Positions 35,486 to 46,504 of a stretch of 64,000 nucleotides of DNA are shown piece by piece; the stretch's first letter is position 1, and each line of letters starts with the position of its first letter. The position numbers and the translations under genes were made by a program. Under the pieces are notes generated by a model. It was not told the origin of the DNA. It was given only the letters and a program-made list of their open reading frames with translations, and did no database searches. The stretch comes from Sphingomonadaceae bacterium (GTDB lineage Bacteria > Pseudomonadota > Alphaproteobacteria > Sphingomonadales > Sphingomonadaceae), in contig CANFXW010000009.1 in NCBI GenBank assembly GCA_947451145.1, forward strand, positions 62,001-126,000, written 5' to 3'.

Positions 35486-36340
35486 TCAAGCGGCCATATT
35501 GTCGATCAAGCGCGCCTTGCCGATGCGGGCTGCGACCAGCAATCGGGCGGGCGCAGAGCCGCGCGTGGCGAGCGGGGCCAAGCTATCGGCATCGCACAGT
35601 TCAGCATAGTCGACCGAGGCGAATCCCCCGGCCAGCAAAGCCGATCGCAAAGCCTCAAGCGCACCCTCCACCGGTTCACCAGTGCCAATCGCGGCAATGG
35701 CCTCGCGCATTGCCCGTGGCAGGTTGGCGGCGTCGGCTCGTTCCTGCCCGGTCAGATAGGCATTGCGCGATGACATGGCGAGGCCGTCTGCCTCGCGCAC
35801 GGTGGGCACGCCGATGATGTCGGCAACGCAGGGCCGGGTCAGGTCGAGATCGCGCGCCATGCGCCGGATCACGGCAAGCTGCTGCCAGTCTTTCTCGCCG
35901 AACAGGGCGAGATCGGGCAGCACCTGATGGAACAGCTTGCACACCACTGTGGCCACACCATCGAAGTGGCCGGGACGGTTCGCCCCGCACAGGCCATCGC
36001 TGACCCCCGAGACTGAAACGTTGGTGGCATAGCCGGCGGGGTACATATCCGGCACTTCGGGCGCCCAGACCAGCGCGACGCCTTCCCCTGCGAGCAGCGC
36101 GAGATCGCGCTCCCTTGGCCGGGGATAGCTCGCCAGGTCCTCGCCTGCGCCGAACTGGCGCGGATTGACGAAGATCGAGACGACAACATGGGCTGCCAGC
36201 TTCCTGGCCACGCGCACCAGCGTCAGGTGGCCTTCATGCAGCGCTCCCATGGTCGGCACGAGGGCAATCTTGCCCTGTTGCCGCAATGTTGCGACCGCTT
36301 GTCGTAGTGGATCAATCTGGCTGACCGTTTGCACTGGCAA
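35486..36340 (-). CDS. panC: Pantoate--beta-alanine ligase
   Basis: KIALVPTMGALHEGHLTLVRVA...VVSIFVNPRQFGAGEDLASYPRP...FGEKDWQQLAVIRRMARDLD. Confidence 0.96.
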   Translation of the reverse strand: MPVQTVSQIDPLRQAVATLRQQGKIALVPTMGALHEGHLTLVRVARKLAAHVVVSIFVNPRQFGAGEDLASYPRPRERDLALLAGEGVALVWAPEVPDMYPAGYATNVSVSGVSDGLCGANRPGHFDGVATVVCKLFHQVLPDLALFGEKDWQQLAVIRRMARDLDLTRPCVADIIGVPTVREADGLAMSSRNAYLTGQERADAANLPRAMREAIAAIGTGEPVEGALEALRSALLAGGFASVDYAELCDADSLAPLATRGSAPARLLVAARIGKARLIDNMAA

Positions 36341-36436
36341 AGCCCCTTGGGTTAGGATCGGTAACGAATCTGCTGCTTCGCCCTAGCGCCGCAGCAGCAG
36401 CCCGCAAACCCTCTGTTAAAGGCCGCCATACCCGCC

Positions 36437-37264
36437 GTGTCCAATTCAGCTGCCCCTCCCCAAGGTCCACACCGTATCGTCTTCGCCAACGAAAAGGGCG
36501 GCACCGGCAAGTCGACCACGGCGGTGCATACCGCCATCGCGCTGGCCTATAAGGGCGCGCGAGTGGGGGCGATCGATCTCGATCCGCGCCAGCGCACCAT
36601 GCACCGGTACCTCGAGAACCGCGCCGAGACCGAGCGGCGGCGCGAGGTTCAGCTGCCGGGCGCGCGCTTTGCCGTGTTCACCGGCGAGACGGTGGAAGAG
36701 CTGGAACTGCTTATCGCCGAAATGAGCGAGGGGGTGGACTTCCTCGTGTTCGATACTCCGGGACGCGATGATTTGTTCGCCCGCCACGTTGCCACTGGCG
36801 CCGATACCCTGGTCACGCCGCTGAATGACAGCTTCGTCGATTTCGACCTGATCGGGCAGGTTGATGCCGAAACCTTCAAGGTCCGCCGCCTGTCGTTCTA
36901 TGCCGAACTGATCTGGGAAGCCCGGCTCAAGCGTTCGAAAGCGACGATCACCGACAAGAAACGCGAGATGGATTGGGTCGTGGTCCGCAACCGCACCGGC
37001 CATGTCGAAGCCCGCAACCAGAAGCGGCTTGAGGGCGCGCTGACCGAGCTTTCCAAGCGCGTCGGTTTCCGCATTGCCAATGGCCTTTCAGAACGCGTAA
37101 TCTATCGCGAGCTGTTTCCCTCGGGCCTTACCCTGCTCGACAAAGGCCAGTTGGGCGAGCTTGGCACCAGCCACCTCGTCGCCCGGCAGGAACTGCGCTC
37201 GCTGATCGCCAGCCTCAACCTGCCGATGCCCAAGGCGGCACAGGCCGAGCTGGAAATGGTGTGA
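36437..37264 (+). CDS. mipZ: Division-plane positioning ATPase MipZ
   Basis: HRIVFANEKGGTGKSTTAVHTAIALAYKGARVGAIDLDPRQRTMHRYLENR; FLVFDTPGRDD. Confidence 0.93.
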   Translation: MSNSAAPPQGPHRIVFANEKGGTGKSTTAVHTAIALAYKGARVGAIDLDPRQRTMHRYLENRAETERRREVQLPGARFAVFTGETVEELELLIAEMSEGVDFLVFDTPGRDDLFARHVATGADTLVTPLNDSFVDFDLIGQVDAETFKVRRLSFYAELIWEARLKRSKATITDKKREMDWVVVRNRTGHVEARNQKRLEGALTELSKRVGFRIANGLSERVIYRELFPSGLTLLDKGQLGELGTSHLVARQELRSLIASLNLPMPKAAQAELEMV

Positions 37265-37280
37265 TGGAGGCACTTCGCCG

Positions 37281-37559
37281 ATGATCCGCCTGCTGTTCTA
37301 TGCCGCGATCATCTCGGCGATCTGCAAGCTCATCACCCAGCGCTGGCCGTGGGAGTTCATGAACACCCAGTCGACGCGCGCGCAGGCGCTGTTCCGGGCG
37401 CGAAAGCTGCTTGGCCTGCGCGCCGACGCCAGCCGCGGCGAAGTGATCGAGGCGCATAAGCGATTGATCGCCATGGTCCATCCCGATCGCGGCGGCACCA
37501 ACGATCAGGTCCACGAAGCGAACGCAGCGCGTGACCTTCTACTTGACGAATTGCCCTGA
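37281..37559 (+). CDS. Small J-domain protein
   Basis: [49 protein letters not shown] with HPD motif. Confidence 0.88.
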   Translation: MIRLLFYAAIISAICKLITQRWPWEFMNTQSTRAQALFRARKLLGLRADASRGEVIEAHKRLIAMVHPDRGGTNDQVHEANAARDLLLDELP

Positions 37560-37579
37560 TTGAGGCTCTGGCCTCAGTC

Positions 37580-38983
37580 ATGACACACAAATTTCATTCC
37601 ACGACGCTCCGCGAATACGATATCCGCGGGATTATCGGCGAAACGCTGGGCGCAGAAGATGCCCGGGCCATCGGACGCGGCTTCGCGACGCTGCTGCGGC
37701 GTGCGGGCGGAACCAAGGTTGCGGTGGGCTATGACGGCCGCGTCAGTTCGACCATGCTGGAAGAAGCGCTGGTTGAGGGACTTAATGCCAGCGGCGTTGA
37801 TGTGGTGCGCGTCGGCATGGGGCCAACCCCGATGCTCTATTATGCCGAAGCCTCAATGGAAGATGTGCAGGGCGGCATTCAGATAACTGGCAGCCACAAT
37901 CCCGCCAATTATAATGGCTTCAAGATGGTATTTATGGGTCGTCCGTTCTTCGGTGCGGATATCCAGAAGCTCGGGGAAATGGCTGCCGCCGGAGACTGGG
38001 CGGAAGGAAAGGGCGTGCATGAGCGCCGCGAAATCCTCACCGCTTATGTCGACCGCATCGTCGAAGGGCTGGACGGGATCTCCCGTGAGAGCCTGTCGGG
38101 CCTGCGCATCGGCTGGGACGCGGGTAACGGTGCGGCCGGCCCGGCGCTCGAACTGCTGGTGAAAAAACTTCCCGGTGAACATTTTTGCCTCTTCACTGAA
38201 GTCGACGGGAACTTTCCGAACCACCATCCGGACCCGACCGAGGAAAAGAACCTCGCAGACCTGAAAGCGCTCGTCGCGGCGAAGAACCTCCATTTCGGAG
38301 TGGCTTTTGACGGCGATGGCGACCGGATCGGTGCGGTTGATGGGCAGGGCCGGGTGGTCTGGGGCGATCAGCTGCTGATGATCTATGCCGAAGACCTGCT
38401 CCGCATGGTCCCCGGTTCCACGATTATCGCCGATGTGAAGGCCTCAAGCGCTCTGTTCGACAAAGTTTCCGCGCTCGGCGGCAAGCCGCTGATGTGGAAG
38501 ACCGGGCATAGCCTGATCAAATCCAAAATGAAGGAAACTCATTCGCCGCTCGCCGGTGAGATGAGTGGGCACGTGTTCTTCGCGCATGACTATTACGGCT
38601 ATGACGATGCGCTCTATGCCGCCGTTCGCCTGATTGCCGCTTCGGCGCGGCTGGGCAAAAGCGTTACCCAATTGCGCGGCGAAATGCCTGCGATGATCAA
38701 TACGCCGGAATTGCGTTTTCAGGTGGACGAGAGCCGCAAGTTCGCAGTGATCGACGAGGTCAAGGCGCGGCTTTCTGCCAGCGGCGCTGACGTCAACGCC
38801 ACCGATGGCGTGCGGGTGAATACCGCCGACGGCTGGTGGCTGCTGCGCGCCTCAAACACGCAGGATGTGCTGGTCGCCCGGGCTGAAAGCCTGAGCGAAG
38901 CGGGGCTGGAGCGGCTGATGGAACAGATCGACGGCCAGCTCGCTGCATCAGGTCTGGAGCGCGGCGAGCAAGCCGGGCACTAA
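37580..38983 (+). CDS. Phosphomannomutase/phosphoglucomutase
   Basis: [74 protein letters not shown]. Confidence 0.95.
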   Translation: MTHKFHSTTLREYDIRGIIGETLGAEDARAIGRGFATLLRRAGGTKVAVGYDGRVSSTMLEEALVEGLNASGVDVVRVGMGPTPMLYYAEASMEDVQGGIQITGSHNPANYNGFKMVFMGRPFFGADIQKLGEMAAAGDWAEGKGVHERREILTAYVDRIVEGLDGISRESLSGLRIGWDAGNGAAGPALELLVKKLPGEHFCLFTEVDGNFPNHHPDPTEEKNLADLKALVAAKNLHFGVAFDGDGDRIGAVDGQGRVVWGDQLLMIYAEDLLRMVPGSTIIADVKASSALFDKVSALGGKPLMWKTGHSLIKSKMKETHSPLAGEMSGHVFFAHDYYGYDDALYAAVRLIAASARLGKSVTQLRGEMPAMINTPELRFQVDESRKFAVIDEVKARLSASGADVNATDGVRVNTADGWWLLRASNTQDVLVARAESLSEAGLERLMEQIDGQLAASGLERGEQAGH

Positions 38984-40251
38984 ACCAGCAGCATCCCCGG
39001 CACCACCGCCAGCAAGCCTGCCAGAAGTCCAGCTGCCCCAGGCCAACCGCGCCGTCCACCTGAAATGGTCGCCGCCAGGCTCGCCTTAAGCAAGGTGTTG
39101 AGCTGGATCGGTACTGCGAGCACCAGTCCGGCCACGTTGGGGGTCAGTATGCCCCGCGGCAGGTTCCCCATCGTGATGATCGCTGAATCGACGTCGACTG
39201 TCCCGGTAATCGCCAACACCACGGCCACCCCGTTGTCACCATAGCGCTCAAGCACCCAGCGCGCTGCGAGGCTGAGCGCCATGACCAGCGCTGTCAGCAG
39301 CAGCGCCGGGCCAAGATCAAAGGGATTACGCAGGGTGACCTGCCCGGCCGACGCTTCGCTCTTGGGTTGCGCCTTGCGCAGGATCCAGACGGTCGCGGCG
39401 AGGCTCACCAGCAAGCCCGGCACGGCGACAGTAGCAAGCGGGCGCAGGGCAAATGGCGCCAGCACTGCGGTCAGCACCATAACGCGCAGGTACATCACCA
39501 CAGAAGCCAGCACGATCCCGCCATTGTTGATGGCGGCATCGCCCTCGCCAGCCTTCAGCTTACCGGCGAGCGCCACGGTAACGGCGGTTGAAGACACGAC
39601 TGCCCCCGCCGCCGCTGTCGCCAGCACGCCGCGCGTTGAGCCGAAATGCTTGGCGGCGAGGTAACCGGCGAAGGAAAAGCCCGAGACCAGGACCACCACC
39701 AGCCACAATTGCCGCGCCCGCCAGGCGCCATAGGGGCCGAACGGCGTATCGGGCAGCACCGGCAGCACGACCAGCGCAATCAGTGCAAAACGCGCGATGG
39801 CAACTATTTCCTTTTCGGAAAGCGAGGCAACCCAGCCATGCAGCCTGCTGCGCGTTGCCAGCACCAGCACGATCAGGCCGGTTGCGACCGTGGCGATGGT
39901 GCTTTCGCCCACCCCGGCAAGATAGCCGCAAGCCAGCGTGAGCAGAGCCACCATGCTGGCCGTGCCACTGACTTGCCCATCGATGCGCGTCGATCGCCAA
40001 TAGCCGAGCAAGACCAGCGCCGCGCCCGAAGCCAGCACGACCAGCGAAAGCGCCGGTTCGCTCAGCTTGAAGGCTCCGGCAAAACCGCCAGCCAGCGCGA
40101 TCAGACCATAGGTTCGCACTCCGGCAAAGCGGCTGCCGGGCGTATCGTTCCGCGCCGCCCAGCCGCGCTGCACTCCCACCAGCAGGCCAAGCGCCAGTGC
40201 CAGCAGGATTGGCACGGCTTCGGGTAAGGGAGTGAATGATGCGGGGCTCAT
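38980..40251 (-). CDS. MgtC/SapB family (DUF4010-type) membrane protein
   Basis: [44 protein letters not shown]; multiple TM segments. Confidence 0.88.
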   Translation of the reverse strand: MSPASFTPLPEAVPILLALALGLLVGVQRGWAARNDTPGSRFAGVRTYGLIALAGGFAGAFKLSEPALSLVVLASGAALVLLGYWRSTRIDGQVSGTASMVALLTLACGYLAGVGESTIATVATGLIVLVLATRSRLHGWVASLSEKEIVAIARFALIALVVLPVLPDTPFGPYGAWRARQLWLVVVLVSGFSFAGYLAAKHFGSTRGVLATAAAGAVVSSTAVTVALAGKLKAGEGDAAINNGGIVLASVVMYLRVMVLTAVLAPFALRPLATVAVPGLLVSLAATVWILRKAQPKSEASAGQVTLRNPFDLGPALLLTALVMALSLAARWVLERYGDNGVAVVLAITGTVDVDSAIITMGNLPRGILTPNVAGLVLAVPIQLNTLLKASLAATISGGRRGWPGAAGLLAGLLAVVPGMLLV

Positions 40252-40293
40252 GGCAGAGCAATGACAGGCGCGGTGCGGCGAGGGAAGTGGGTT

Positions 40294-43017
40294 CTAGACC
40301 TTTCGCGTCCCGCTCACTTTGGCGGAACCGAACATGCCCATCTTGCACTTGCCGGAAACAGAATCGCCATCGAACTGAAGGTCATACTTCAGGGTGATCT
40401 TCATCGGCTTCTCGACCTTGAGGTCGAAGCGAACGCGGCCCTCTTCCAGCGTGCCGCCGCTGAACTCCTGCGTGCCCTCTGGGCTATCAAAGCGTCCTGA
40501 TACGGCGCTCCCAACGATCGCAAAAGTCACCACCATGCCCTGCGGCCCCATCGGGGTTTTGAGCACCATGTCCCATGCCCCTTCAACCCGCACTTCGCCC
40601 GCAGGCGCGGCGGCTGCCGGGGCGGGTTCGGACGCGGGTACGTCCGCTGAAACGACTACCGGCGCGGGAGCTGAATGCGCGGTGAGATCGCGCCCCTCGA
40701 TCACCGAGAGCAATTTGGTCGGGGTGAGCGGCAGGGCCAGGGTGTCGGGCAATTCGCCAAAAGGGCTGAGTGCATCGGCGATGGCATTGACCAGCGTCGG
40801 CGGACCGATGATCGCGCCGCCCTCACCCACGCCGCGCATACCGCCCAGCGCCTGGCTGGGCGTGTTGGCGTGGACGAATTCGAACTCGGGAATATCGCTG
40901 ATGGCCGGGAGCAGATAGTCCTTGAAGGTCGCCGCCAGCGGATTGCCGCGCGCGTCGAAGGGCATTTCCTCCAGCAGCACCATGCCGATGGCCTGCGCGA
41001 GGCCGCCCGATATCTGGCCTTCGACCACGGCGGGATTGATCACCGTCCCGCAGTCCTCGCTTGAGATCCAGCGCAGGATCTTCACAAAGCCGGTTTCGGC
41101 ATCGACCTCGACGACGCAGGCATGGGCGGCGCTGGTGAAGGTCATCGGCGGTGGCTGATAGCGGTGCTGCACTTCAAGCCCGCTTTCGCAGCCGGGCGGC
41201 AGACGGTCGGGCTCACCATAGGCAATCGCGGCAATCTCGCCGAGCTTGCGCGACATTTCCGGTGCGCCCGCGACGTGCACCATGCCGCCGTTGATAGTGA
41301 TGGTTTCGGCGCTGGCATTGAGCAGGTGTGCCGCGATGGTCTTCACTTTGGCCGCCAGCAGGTCTGCCGCCGATATGGCCGCGCCGCCGCCGATCACGCC
41401 TTGTCGGCTGCCTGCCGCACCCGGCGAAAATCCGCCGCGCGCGCTATCGCCCTCGAACACGGTAACGTCTTCATAGGCTACGCCCAGCCGGTCGGCGATG
41501 ATCTGCGCCATGGTGGTGGCTGTGCCGTGACCCTGGCTGTGGGTAGACATGGTCGCGGTGACCTTGCCGGTCGGCTCGATCCGGATCTGCGCCAACTCGC
41601 CAGTCATCACCGGCATGGAGCCCGCCGAGCCGGTCGGTTCGACATAGGTGGCAAGGCCAAAACCGAGGTAACGGCCCTCCGCCCGCGCTGCCACCTGTTC
41701 CTTGCGGAAGGCGGCAAGGTCGAAGTGCTGGAGCAACTTTTCCATGCACTCGGCAGGGGTAATGTCTTCACGCGGAATGCCCATCGAGCTGACGCTCGGC
41801 TGGTCCTTAAGTGTCACCAGATTGCGGCGGCGTATTTCAACCGGATCAATGCCGATTTTTCGCGCTGCCTTGTCGAGCAGGGTCTCGCGGATCAGCGATT
41901 CCAGCGCCCACGGACCGCGATAGGCGGCAAGGCCCATGGTGTTGGTGTAGTATCCGCGCGTCAGGAAGGCATAGGCCGGCATCTTGTAAGCCGCCCAGAG
42001 GAACATGTGCACGGCGATGTTGTTGTCCGGCCCTTGCGGGTTCGCGCCGTTGTTGCAGGCATAGTCGCCGTGGCTGGCGAGCAGGTGCCCTTCGGCATCG
42101 AAAGCCGCCTGCAGTGTCATTTCGGCTTCGCGGCACTGGTTGGAGGTGGTCAGCGCCTCATAGCGATCTTCGATCCATTTCAGCGGCCGCCCGAACAGCA
42201 GCGCGGCGAGGATGACCGAGACTTCTTCCTTCCACGGATGGTTCTTGAGCCCGAATGAGCCGCCAACATCCTTGGCGATCACCCGGATCGCGGTTTGCGG
42301 CAGGCCCAGCGACAGGCTCACCCAGCGGGCGATCATGTGCGGGCTCTGGCAGGTGATCCACAAGGTGAGCTCTTCGTTGCCATCGCGCGTGGCGACAACG
42401 CCGCGGCATTCCATCGGAGCCTGCGAGATGCGCTGATGGACGACTTTGTGCATCACCAGATGCGCTGCGCCGTTCAGTGTGGCGGCAAGGTCATCGTCAA
42501 GCTCTTCATCGCCCATTTCGGCGGACACGTTGTCGCTGGTGCCGGGGTGGATCGGCGGGCCAGCCCGTGCATCGGCAAGGGTAACGACTGGATCGAGTTC
42601 TTCGTACTCCACCTCGATCAGCGAGGCGGCGTCTTCGGCCAGCGCGCGACTGTCAGCCACTACCAGCGCAAGCGGCTCACCGACATAGCAGACGCGGGAT
42701 CCGGCCAGCGGGGTGATCTCCACCTCGGGGGGCAGGAGGAAGAAGCTGAGCATCTGCGCATTGAAGTGGGCTAGGTCGGCCTGAGTATAGACCGCGTGGA
42801 CGCCCGGCATGTCTTTCGCTGCCGAGGTATCGATCGAGACGATATTGCCCCGGGCAATCGGGCTGCGGGCAAAGGCGCAGTGCAACATGCCGGGTAGCGA
42901 AATATCATCGACGAACTGTCCGCGTCCGGTCAGCAGGCGGGGGTCTTCCTTGCGCAGAACGCGCTGGCCGATGTAGCGCGCGGCCCCAAGCCCTTGTGGC
43001 AATTGCGGGGCGTTCAT
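40294..43017 (-). CDS. Xanthine/CO dehydrogenase-family molybdopterin-binding (large) subunit with C-terminal extension
   Basis: ARYIGQRVLRKEDPRLLTGRGQFVDDI...; AYRGPWALESLIRETLLDKAARKIGIDP; GVGEGGAIIGPPTLVNAIADAL; about 120-aa extra C-terminus. Confidence 0.93.
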   Translation of the reverse strand: MNAPQLPQGLGAARYIGQRVLRKEDPRLLTGRGQFVDDISLPGMLHCAFARSPIARGNIVSIDTSAAKDMPGVHAVYTQADLAHFNAQMLSFFLLPPEVEITPLAGSRVCYVGEPLALVVADSRALAEDAASLIEVEYEELDPVVTLADARAGPPIHPGTSDNVSAEMGDEELDDDLAATLNGAAHLVMHKVVHQRISQAPMECRGVVATRDGNEELTLWITCQSPHMIARWVSLSLGLPQTAIRVIAKDVGGSFGLKNHPWKEEVSVILAALLFGRPLKWIEDRYEALTTSNQCREAEMTLQAAFDAEGHLLASHGDYACNNGANPQGPDNNIAVHMFLWAAYKMPAYAFLTRGYYTNTMGLAAYRGPWALESLIRETLLDKAARKIGIDPVEIRRRNLVTLKDQPSVSSMGIPREDITPAECMEKLLQHFDLAAFRKEQVAARAEGRYLGFGLATYVEPTGSAGSMPVMTGELAQIRIEPTGKVTATMSTHSQGHGTATTMAQIIADRLGVAYEDVTVFEGDSARGGFSPGAAGSRQGVIGGGAAISAADLLAAKVKTIAAHLLNASAETITINGGMVHVAGAPEMSRKLGEIAAIAYGEPDRLPPGCESGLEVQHRYQPPPMTFTSAAHACVVEVDAETGFVKILRWISSEDCGTVINPAVVEGQISGGLAQAIGMVLLEEMPFDARGNPLAATFKDYLLPAISDIPEFEFVHANTPSQALGGMRGVGEGGAIIGPPTLVNAIADALSPFGELPDTLALPLTPTKLLSVIEGRDLTAHSAPAPVVVSADVPASEPAPAAAAPAGEVRVEGAWDMVLKTPMGPQGMVVTFAIVGSAVSGRFDSPEGTQEFSGGTLEEGRVRFDLKVEKPMKITLKYDLQFDGDSVSGKCKMGMFGSAKVSGTRKV

Positions 43018-43490
43018 GTGCCCGGCTCCGCGGCAAGGCGGCGCGCGGCGCGGCGGATGCCTTGGTATCCGGTGCAACGGCAGATGTGGCCCGACAGCGA
43101 ATTCATCAGCGTCGCCTCGTCAGCTTTGTCCTGCCCGCCGGTCAGCGCGGCGAGCGTCATCACTATGCCGGGCGTGCAAAAGCCGCACTGCAGCGCGTGT
43201 TCCTCGCGCATGACCTGCTGCACCGGGTGGAGTGTGCCGTCGCTATCGGCGAGGCCCTCGGCGGTGGTCACTTCCGCGCCGTCGGCTTGCACTGCGAGTA
43301 TCAGGCAGCTCCGCACAGCGCGGTCATCAACGATCACCGTGCAGGCACCGCAAACGCCATGCTCGCATCCCAAATGCACCCCGGTGTAGCCCGCCTCATC
43401 GCGCAGATAGTCACCCAGCGACATGCGCGCTTCGACTGTGGCTGCGTGACGGCGGCCGTTGATGGTCAGATTGACGCGGTGCTCGCTCAT
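43014..43490 (-). CDS. (2Fe-2S)-binding small subunit (CoxS-like)
   Basis: LGCEHGVCGACTVIVDDRAVRSCL...QCGFCTPGIVM...HICRCTGYQGI. Confidence 0.96.
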   Translation of the reverse strand: MSEHRVNLTINGRRHAATVEARMSLGDYLRDEAGYTGVHLGCEHGVCGACTVIVDDRAVRSCLILAVQADGAEVTTAEGLADSDGTLHPVQQVMREEHALQCGFCTPGIVMTLAALTGGQDKADEATLMNSLSGHICRCTGYQGIRRAARRLAAEPGT

Positions 43491-44356
43491 GCGGCCTCCC
43501 GGACAGTTAGAGCCTCGCGCAGGGCCTTGGCGAACAATCGCCTGCCCACCGTGCGGCGGTATTCGGCGCTGGCGTGGTGATCATCGAAAGGAGCGCATTC
43601 GCTGAGTGCGAGTTCGGCGATGGCATCGGCATTGACGCTGTCCAACGCTTGCCCAAGCAATGCGGCCTCTGCAGCGCGGGCGCGGATCGGGGTGCCGCCC
43701 ATGCCGAACCAGCCGAGCCCGGCGCGGGTTATCGAACCGCCCTCAAGCGCCAGCGCACCGACCATGCCTACCAAAGCAAAGTCGCCCGGCCGCTGCGCCA
43801 GTTCGCGGAACAGAGTGATGTGGCCGCTCGGCCAATGCGGAAAGGTGATGCCGGTGACCAGCTCATCGGGTTCGAGCACGGTCATGAAGGGGCCGACGTA
43901 GAATTCGGTCGCGGCAACCGAACGGCGACCGCGCACCGAGGCGATCTCGATGCTCGCACCCAGCGCCACGGCGCAGGCGGGCTGCTCCGCTGCCGGTTCG
44001 CCCAGCGTGATCGACCCACCCACAGTGCCGCGATTGCGCGTCTGGTGGTGGCCGACATGGCGCAGCGCCTCGACCAGCACTGGCAGTTCAGCGGCGAGCA
44101 GCGCGTTGCTCAGCGCATCGCACTGCCGCGTGGCTGCGCCGATGCGGATGCCGTTTTCGCTGCGTGATATGCCAGACAGTTCAGGGATCTTGTTGATGTC
44201 GACGAGCACGAAAGGCTGGCTCATCCTGAGATTAAGCAGCGGCATCAGCGTCTGCCCGCCGGCGAGCACTGTCGCTCCGCCACCTGCTTCGGCGAGCACT
44301 TTGCAGGCCTCTTCCACCGAAGTCGGCGCGACATAGTCAAACGGGGCGGGCTTCAC
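43487..44356 (-). CDS. FAD-binding medium subunit (CoxM-like)
   Basis: VKPAPFDYVAPTSVEEACKVLAEAGGGATVLAGGQTLMPLLNLRMSQPFVLVDINKI; likely GTG start. Confidence 0.94.
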   Translation of the reverse strand: MKPAPFDYVAPTSVEEACKVLAEAGGGATVLAGGQTLMPLLNLRMSQPFVLVDINKIPELSGISRSENGIRIGAATRQCDALSNALLAAELPVLVEALRHVGHHQTRNRGTVGGSITLGEPAAEQPACAVALGASIEIASVRGRRSVAATEFYVGPFMTVLEPDELVTGITFPHWPSGHITLFRELAQRPGDFALVGMVGALALEGGSITRAGLGWFGMGGTPIRARAAEAALLGQALDSVNADAIAELALSECAPFDDHHASAEYRRTVGRRLFAKALREALTVREAA

Positions 44357-45018
44357 GCCGGCCCTCCGAGCCCCGAGCGATAGCCCGCAACGGCCGAGGC
44401 CAGTGCCAAGGCGACTGCGCCCAGCACCCAGGCCGGAGCCGCGCCGCTCTGGCCGAGCAGGTAGCCAGCGACAATCGCGACAGCCAACGCCGCCAGCCAT
44501 GCCAGCGGGAAGCCGCCAGTGCCTGCAGCAACAGGCCGTGCAGGGGCTGCGGATGAGACGGCTTCAACAAGCGCTACACCGCCACCCACAACTTCCCCGA
44601 ACTTGGCAAAGAACTTACCCGCCATTTGTTTGGCGGTAGCATCGATGATCGGTCCGCCAAGCTGCGCCATGCGCCCGCCTACGTCGGCATCGACTTCATA
44701 GCTGACTAGCGTGCCCGCGCCGTCATCGCTCAGCTGCACCCTAGCGCTGCCCTTGGCACTTCCGGCGATGCCGCCATTGCCCTGCCCGGTGATGGTATAG
44801 CCGTTGGGCGCGTCGATATCGGATAGCTGGACCGATCCCTTGAACCGCGCACCGATGGGGCCGACCTTGACTTCGGCTTGCGCGACAAAGCGGTCTTCGT
44901 CCTCGCGTTCAAGGCTCTGGCAGCCGGGAATGCACTGGCGCAGCACCTCCGGATCGTTGAGCGCCGCCCAGACCTTGGCTCGCGGGGCAGAGACCCGCTG
45001 TTCTCCCGTCATTCGCAT
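44353..45018 (-). CDS. CoxG-like SRPBCC family protein
   Basis: MRMTGEQRVSAPRAKVWAALNDPEVLRQCIPGCQSLE...; C-terminal TM helices. Confidence 0.93.
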   Translation of the reverse strand: MRMTGEQRVSAPRAKVWAALNDPEVLRQCIPGCQSLEREDEDRFVAQAEVKVGPIGARFKGSVQLSDIDAPNGYTITGQGNGGIAGSAKGSARVQLSDDGAGTLVSYEVDADVGGRMAQLGGPIIDATAKQMAGKFFAKFGEVVGGGVALVEAVSSAAPARPVAAGTGGFPLAWLAALAVAIVAGYLLGQSGAAPAWVLGAVALALASAVAGYRSGLGGPA

Positions 45019-45218
45019 CGGCTTCGAATCCCCGATTTATGATACACTGTGTCTTATATCTTTCCCATAGAGTAGTCTCCGGATCGGGCGCAAGTCCATA
45101 TGGTCCATGAGCGGCTGGCGGTGGCGTCGCATCTTCCCGGCGATCACTGGCCCAGCAACCCTTGCCCTCGCGCCACGTCTCGCCAACACTCGGGCGAGCA
45201 TGCGAGAGGAGCAGCCCG

Positions 45219-45848
45219 ATGGGCGCGATTGAAACCAGTGAAATTCCCGTCGATGTGGCAGCACGGCACGCGCAAACGCTGGGTGATGCCCCGCGCATCG
45301 CCCCGCTCAAGCAGGCCGAGATGGGAGCCGACGATCTGGCGCTGTGTATTGCGATCCGCGAATCCGTGGGCGTTTTCGAACACAGCCGTATCCCCGATTA
45401 CATGCTGACAATGATCAAGCATCCCGAGCTGTTCCGGTGCCAGATGGAAATGGGGACCGTGTTGTTTCAGGGCCGGATTGGCGCTCGCGAGCGGGAGCTG
45501 GCGGTGCTCAGGGTCGGCTATCTTACGCGCGCACCCTATGAATGGGGGCAGCACGTGGCCATCGCCAAACGCTATGGCCTGTCGGACGAAGAGGTCGAGC
45601 GGGTGACACGCGGCTCGGCAGCAGCAGGCTGGTCGGCGCACGAGGCGGCGATCCTGCGCGGGGTTGAGGAACTGCTCGGCGACCAGTGCATCAGCGATGC
45701 CATCTGGGCCGCGCTGGCGCAAAGCTGGGACGAGGCGCAGCTGATCGAATTTCCGATGATGATCGGGCAATATGTCGCCACTGCCTATCTGCAGAATTCG
45801 TTGCGCATCGCGCTGGAAGGCGAGAACACGGGGCTGATCCGGCGATGA
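45219..45848 (+). CDS. Carboxymuconolactone decarboxylase family protein
   Basis: LFRCQMEMGTVLFQGRIGARERELAVLRVGYLTRAPYEWGQHVAIAKRYGLSDEEVERVTRG. Confidence 0.88.
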   Translation: MGAIETSEIPVDVAARHAQTLGDAPRIAPLKQAEMGADDLALCIAIRESVGVFEHSRIPDYMLTMIKHPELFRCQMEMGTVLFQGRIGARERELAVLRVGYLTRAPYEWGQHVAIAKRYGLSDEEVERVTRGSAAAGWSAHEAAILRGVEELLGDQCISDAIWAALAQSWDEAQLIEFPMMIGQYVATAYLQNSLRIALEGENTGLIRR

Positions 45849-46462
45849 TGCAGTCCGATTCCGAGGCCGAAGAGCGCCAGCGCACTATATTGGGCGCGCC
45901 AATTCGCATTGCGCCCATGGAGCAGGACGAGCTGGGGCCAGAGGTGCGCGACCAGGTCGCCCGTATCGGCGCCTCGCTCGGCTATCAGGCGCCCGAAGTT
46001 CTCACCACGCATTTCGCGGTCATGGCCCGCCATCCCGCGATGTTCCGCTGCCAGCTGGAAACCGGGATCATGTTCTTCACCGAATGCACCCTGCCGCCGC
46101 GCGAGCGTGAGCTGGCGGTGCTGCGCACCGCTTGGCACGCTGGGGCACCTTATGAGTGGGGCGAGCATGTCGATATTGCCCGCAAGCTCGGCATGACCCC
46201 CGAAGATACCGACCGCGTCCGCGCCGGACCGCAGGCACCGGGCTGGAGCGAGCACGAGGCGGCGCTGCTGACGGCGGTGGACGAGCTGTTTGCCGACAAG
46301 ATGATCTCCGATGCCACATGGGCCAAGCTGGCAGAGACATGGAACGATGCGCAGCTGATTGAGCTGCCCTGCCTGGTTGGCCAATACCTTGGTGTCGCCA
46401 TGCTGCAAAACTCGTTACGTATGCCATTGGCTCGAGAATCCAAGGGATTTGCAGAAAGATAG
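45845..46462 (+). CDS. Carboxymuconolactone decarboxylase family protein (tandem paralogue)
   Basis: MFRCQLETGIMFFTECTLPPRERELAVLRTAWHAGAPYEWGEHVDIARKLGMTPEDTDRVRAG; ATGA overlap with upstream paralogue. Confidence 0.88.
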   Translation: MMQSDSEAEERQRTILGAPIRIAPMEQDELGPEVRDQVARIGASLGYQAPEVLTTHFAVMARHPAMFRCQLETGIMFFTECTLPPRERELAVLRTAWHAGAPYEWGEHVDIARKLGMTPEDTDRVRAGPQAPGWSEHEAALLTAVDELFADKMISDATWAKLAETWNDAQLIELPCLVGQYLGVAMLQNSLRMPLARESKGFAER

Positions 46463-46504
46463 GCGCTGGGTTAGTCTGGTGCCCTGACAAATTGGGTGCC
46501 GCCG

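Noticed and set aside
41122-42258. 378-aa plus-strand ORF
   Set aside because: Antisense to the Mo-hydroxylase large subunit.
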